A DNA stretch of 64,000 bases from Heliocidaris erythrogramma (taxonomy: Eukaryota > Echinodermata > Echinoidea > Camarodonta > Echinometridae), in contig CM046855.1 of the NCBI GenBank assembly GCA_025617745.1, positions 47,285,813 to 47,349,812 of the forward strand. Reading direction: 5' to 3'. The position numbers and the translations under genes were made by a program. Shown in pieces: positions 59,990 to 64,000 of this stretch (the first letter of the stretch is position 1; every line of letters starts with the position of its first letter). The notes beneath the pieces are model-generated. The model was given only the letters and a program-made list of their open reading frames with translations. It did no database searches and was not told the origin of the DNA.

Positions 59990-60833
59990 AGATAATTTAT
60001 GTCGCCATGTTGACTTACAATTTTTGGGAAGTCGACTTGGCAAGATAATATATCTCGCCATGACGACATAATTTTTTTGTTAAGTCGACTTGCTAAGATA
60101 ATTTATGTTGCCATGTTGACTTATAATTTTTGGGAAGTCGACTTGGCAAGATAATATATCTCGCCATGACGACATGTATTTTTGTTAAGTCGACTTGGTA
60201 AGATAATTTATGTCGCCATGTTGACTTACAATTTTTGGGAAGTCGACTTGGCAAGATAATATATCTCGCCATGACGACATAATTTTTTTGTTAAGTCGAC
60301 TTGCTAAGATAATTTATGTTGCCATGTTGACTTATAATTTTTGGGAAGTCGACTTGGCAAGATAATATATCTCGCCATGACGACATGTATTTTTGTTAAG
60401 TCGACTTGGTAAGATAATTTATGTCGCCATGTCGACTTATAATTTTTGGGAAGTCGACTTGGCAAGATAATATATCTCGCCATGACGACATGTATATTTG
60501 TTAAGTCGACTTGGTAAGATAATTTATGTCGCCATGTTGACTTATTATATTTGGGAAGTCGACTTGGCAAGATAATATATCTCGCCATGACGACATGTAT
60601 TTTTGTTAAGTCGACTTGGTAAGATAATTTATGTCGCCATGTCGACTTATAATTTTTGGGAAGTTGACTTGGCAAGATAATTTATATCGCCATGTCGACT
60701 TATGAAAGTTATTAAGTCGACATGGTTCGATAAATATCTTTACAAGTCGACAAAATATGGATATTAAGTCGACTTGTCGAGATAAAATATCTCGACAAGT
60801 CGTCAAGTCGAATGGCACTTTAACGCTTCCGTA
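59990..60833 (-). repeat. Right-arm tandem array, 105-bp units
   Basis: Reverse complement of the left arm. Read outward from the loop, units marked by GTAAGTC/ATAAGTC, by GGCAAC against GGCGAC and by TTAGCAAG against TTACCAAG follow the same order as in the left arm. Confidence 0.85.
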
Positions 60834-61540
60834 AAAAACAAAAGACTTCAGCGTTAGAAAAGAGAATGGAAATGTTTGCTTGCTCACTTCGCTCGCTCAC
60901 ACATGGATCATTAGACCATCTCATACACAACTGCTAAGTAGGGAAGAAACAGTGTCCAGATCGAACCACAATAAGAAAGAAGATGCGTGGTAATGTAAGG
61001 TAATACCAATGTCACAAAATTGTCTTTTTCGCTTTATGTTCACACCTTGTAGGTGCCTCTTTCCCCCGTAAGTTCCCTTTTTATGGTGCCCCCTCCCCCC
61101 TCTTTGAAAGACGCTCCGCCGCCCCTGTGGCAAGCGGCATCGCATCATATAGTACCGTACAGTACCGAGTTTTTCCTTCTTGTGATGCTAGACCGATCCC
61201 CATCGTGCGATTCCAATGCTGGTCGAGCTAAATGAACGTTGATAATATAAAGTACAAAAATAAAGTTAGATCTACAAAAAATGTATATTTAAAAAAAAAG
61301 TAAATTAATAAAATTAAAAGGATAGAATTTTGTATGCAAATTTATTTCCTTTTCATTGTTTTCCTTATTAATTACCATGCATGTAGACTATGTACCGGTA
61401 ATATAATTGAATGAACGAGGCTATTGTGTTTCCGTTTCTAGCAATTTCTTAGATTTGTGAGTCAGAGACGACGGAAAACTACACGGTTTGTTCACAGTTT
61501 GAAGATATTTTCGAGGAAAATCCTAATCTTTCCGTAGAAA
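60834..61540. other. Spacer and AHSA1 promoter/5' UTR region
   Basis: No coding exon. The AHSA1 transcription start must lie here or further left; no TATA box or clear heat-shock element (nGAAnnTTCn) was identified just before the start codon. Confidence 0.45.
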
Positions 61541-62812
61541 ATGGCCAAGTGGGGACAAGGAGATCCTCGTTGGATTGTGGAAGAGCGAGCAGATGCTACA
61601 AATGTGAATAACTGGCACTGGTAAGACATGCTGTGCAGCTTGATTTCAGTTGCTTCGTTGTGTTCAGGTATTGGGTATTGAAACAGCCAGGCCGGTCGGG
61701 CTGGGTTCTCAGAGGCAGCCGCTGGGGAAGTTAGTTCTCAGCGCAATCTCTTTATGATATGTAATATTCGATCCATGATTTCTCATATTCTACAATAATT
61801 TATTTAATTTAAGATTCTAAATAGATTTATAGAAATTATACCAAACGGAAAGCGAAATTCTGTGCTTAAAGTGATTCCAACAAAATTACATGACAAATTT
61901 TGGACAAAAATATTGCGATCTCAAATTTTTCTGATGTCGCATCGCAACGCCGTGGGGCCAGTTTCTTGAAACCATCATAAGTCTAAGTTCATGGACATCC
62001 TATAGAAATGCGTGTTGAAGAATTAACACATGTTTTAATGAGATGTCCACGAACTTAGACCTATGACGTTTTCGAGAAACACTGAGAAACTGGACCCTGT
62101 CCCTGGAACTGAAAAATAGGGCATAAAAACCACAAGAAATTTCACGCTGGTGAGTTTACATCTAAGTTATCCTATGGCGCAATCCATCAAGTAAAATAAT
62201 TGTGTTATTTGCAAGACGAAATATCATACAATCACGAAAACCATTTGGTATCATGTTCTATAAATTACAATACAAGTTTGATGACATCTTCTCTCAGTCT
62301 CAAATTCATGAAGAAATGTCGGTAACTTCAAAATTTTTGGAAAATGATGTTAAAAATAGCAAAAGGTGCCAATATGTCAATATCTTCATAATTTCTCATC
62401 TAATTTCAAAGAAAATATTGTCCTTAGGTAATTTAGCATCCTATATCCAATGTATCAGATTTTGGAGATTTTGAGTTTTGGAGATATGGCCAAATAAAAA
62501 TTATTCCTAGGTTCTCGTCCCCATCTGCATCCTTTAGGGGGGCCCGTCTCCTTTTTTTTTGTTATTTTGATATTTTTGTAAAAACACTTTTGTGTTCCTG
62601 TAATATAACAGTACAGTGTCTCAGCATTGTTCTGTTTGTTTTTTTGTTTTTTTTGCAGTTTGATATTTAAATAAGAGAGAAAAATGGAAAAGCTAATAAA
62701 TTAATGTTTCATCATGTCTTATTTATTTACAGGACGGAGAGGAATGCATCCAAATGGTCAAAAGAGAAACTGACTGAGTTGTTTACAAATGTCAAGATTG
62801 AGGATGAAAGAG
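61541..62812 (+). CDS. AHSA1: AHSA1 (activator of HSP90 ATPase, AHA1), first two coding exons
   Basis: Cytosolic co-chaperone that stimulates the HSP90 ATPase (family knowledge). Exon 1 coding 61541-61620 reads MAKWGQGDPRWIVEERADAT then NVNNWHW; exon 2 (62733-62812) reads TERNASKWSKEKLTELFTNV then KIEDERG. These match the start of human AHSA1 almost residue for residue (MAKWGEGDPRWIVEERADAT). The split Trp codon TG+G and the phase-1 exit agree with the family. The ATG at 61541 sits in AAAATGG. The remaining exons (rest of the Aha1 N domain and the C-terminal AHSA1 domain) lie beyond the window; none was found in 62813-64000. Confidence 0.95.
61965..62097. mobile_element. Hairpin MITE in AHSA1 intron 1
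   Basis: Ends GGGGCCAGTTTCTTGAAA and, inverted, GAGAAACTGGACCC; inner arms ATAAGTCTAAGTTCATGGAC and GTCCACGAACTTAGACCTAT also pair. About 133 bp, non-coding. Confidence 0.6.
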
Positions 62813-64000
62813 GTGATATGATATACCAGTAATGCTTTACTTTACTTTAATCCCACAATGATATAGGACAATGCCTGTTCATCGATGGTAGCTTGACGCA
62901 TCATGTGATTATACATTTTCCATGTCTTATTAAGTCGAATATGTGTGGGAAATGATAAAAATGTGTGTAGATATAATGACTCATACACCCTATACTGGCT
63001 CGCAAACAAGATCATGCTTTTTAGACCAGTATTTATCTAGTGTATTCTAAGTTGACGCAGTTTACAGAAGTTGCTGAGATAACATATTCAGGGAGACTGT
63101 TATGTAATGTTCTCTAGGCTCTTGTAAAGTTTGAGAATAAAATAATATTGTTGTGTATTTGTATTCCAGGCAGAAGGGCATGAAAAGATACACAGTAAAC
63201 TGGTGTACATTTATAGAAAAATGCATTTTAAAGTTTTTTGAAAAGAAATATATGCAACACATTTCTGTCTGTACATTTTGCAAAGGTGGCTCCCCTTCTA
63301 AAATCAAAAGTTAGTCCATAAGGAAGCTCTGTACTAAAAAAGGTGTTTTTATCCACCTTGTAACGGTAATCCATAAAATTGACGCTAAGCCACCCCACTA
63401 TGAGCTACATAAGTGTCCACACCCAGTTGACATGAGTGAGAGCTACATGTATTCCACTTTCCCCCTGCAAGGAGTTCTGTAAATGGATGCCATTAGGAAT
63501 CAGAAGTTAGAGAGCATCCTTTGGATAGAAGTACGGAACATTTTCAGCAGAGTTCCTCTTGCAGCAACACCTGCTACTTTGGAAGAGGTTGAGAATTATG
63601 CACCTATCAATTGTAAGACGCACCCCTCGACCCCCGGGAAAGGTGCGTCATGGTTGGGTAATTTACCAACAAATGAATGACGCAGGGTATGGTCATGGAA
63701 GCATTTGGTCAGTCACAGCATGGAGAATGGGGTGCGTCATAGTCGGTCATTTTACATGGGTGCGTCATAATGCCTCGCTATGTTTACAAACGGGTCTGTC
63801 CGCGCAATACTCACCGCGTACCGGGCTTTTAAACATGCAAACTCCTTGAATATAAAAAAAAATATATTGGAATCTATACTTTCGCACCGGGCGCCCAAAA
63901 TCGAGTTTGATGACATCAAATAAAATGGAAACCCCCAAATAATAATAATTGATCTCAAATCCTCTCTCATGCTGTCTTCTGTCTGGGTTCTCAAAAAAGG
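62813..64000 (+). other. AHSA1 intron 2 (to window end)
   Basis: No third exon was recognised. Around 63630-63770 the motif GGTGCGTCAT recurs several times with ATGACGCA-type inverted partners, so part of this may be an uncharacterised repeat. Confidence 0.45.

Larger units (their letters stand above)
57362..60833. mobile_element. Fold-back DNA element, 3.47 kb, with arms of about 843 bp made of 105-bp units
   Basis: The left terminus TACGGAAGCGTTAAAGTGCC is the exact reverse complement of the right terminus, and AAAAAC flanks both ends. Each arm starts with a terminal block that includes a near-palindrome (GACTTGTCGAGATATTTTAT and its mirror), then about seven units of 105 bp. Left arm: 57362-58116 plus 59019-59115 (interrupted by another element); right arm: 59990-60833. 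Without that insertion the arms are about 843 and 844 bp. The loop (59116-59989) holds tRNA-derived repeats. There is no transposase frame, so it is non-autonomous; the superfamily is unknown. Confidence 0.8.

Overview
The window looks like AT-rich nuclear DNA from a marine animal, most likely a deuterostome such as a sea urchin (inferred). It has spliced genes with short exons and long introns, a sperm CatSper gamma subunit (a gene echinoderms keep and many protostomes lack), APE-type LINEs, tRNA-derived SINEs, a short-LTR retroelement and many small terminal-inverted-repeat (TIR) elements. There is no sign of operons, CRISPR, rRNA or prokaryotic sequence.

Three host genes are supported. (1) The 3' part of an unrecognised plus-strand gene (four exons, 449-3127) encodes helical sequence followed by a Ser/Glu/Lys-rich tail of nuclear type. 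(2) A minus-strand gene runs from 46297 down to 14296. I could build 21 coding exons with donors, acceptors and phases that all agree; they sum to 4026 nt, or 1341 codons plus a stop. The protein is the CatSper auxiliary subunit gamma (CATSPERG), with a signal peptide, a large ectodomain, one membrane pass and a short tail. One intron is GC-AG, and one exon carries a translated His/Glu/Asp/Gly repeat of about 160 residues. (3) The first two coding exons of AHSA1 (HSP90 co-chaperone AHA1) start at 61541 on the plus strand and continue past the window.

Most of the rest is mobile DNA. Intergenic DNA at 3.1-14.3 kb and the CATSPERG introns hold many small TIR elements, several nested; two SINE-type insertions with 9- and 13-bp target duplications; and an LTR retroelement (32802-38665) with identical-length 148-bp LTRs and a 5-bp target duplication.

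From 48.5 to 56.5 kb there is a three-level nest of LINEs. LINE-A, which has an internal 1.27-kb tandem duplication, sits in the endonuclease of LINE-B, and LINE-B sits in the reverse transcriptase of LINE-C. The long open frame at 48667-50700 is therefore a chance fusion of two elements, not a gene.

The most unusual structure is a 3.47-kb fold-back element (57362-60833). Its arms of about 843 bp are made of 105-bp units rich in AAGTCGACTT, and the variant units come in the same order in both arms. The loop holds three copies of a tRNA-derived repeat, and a TTAA-flanked element has landed in the left arm.
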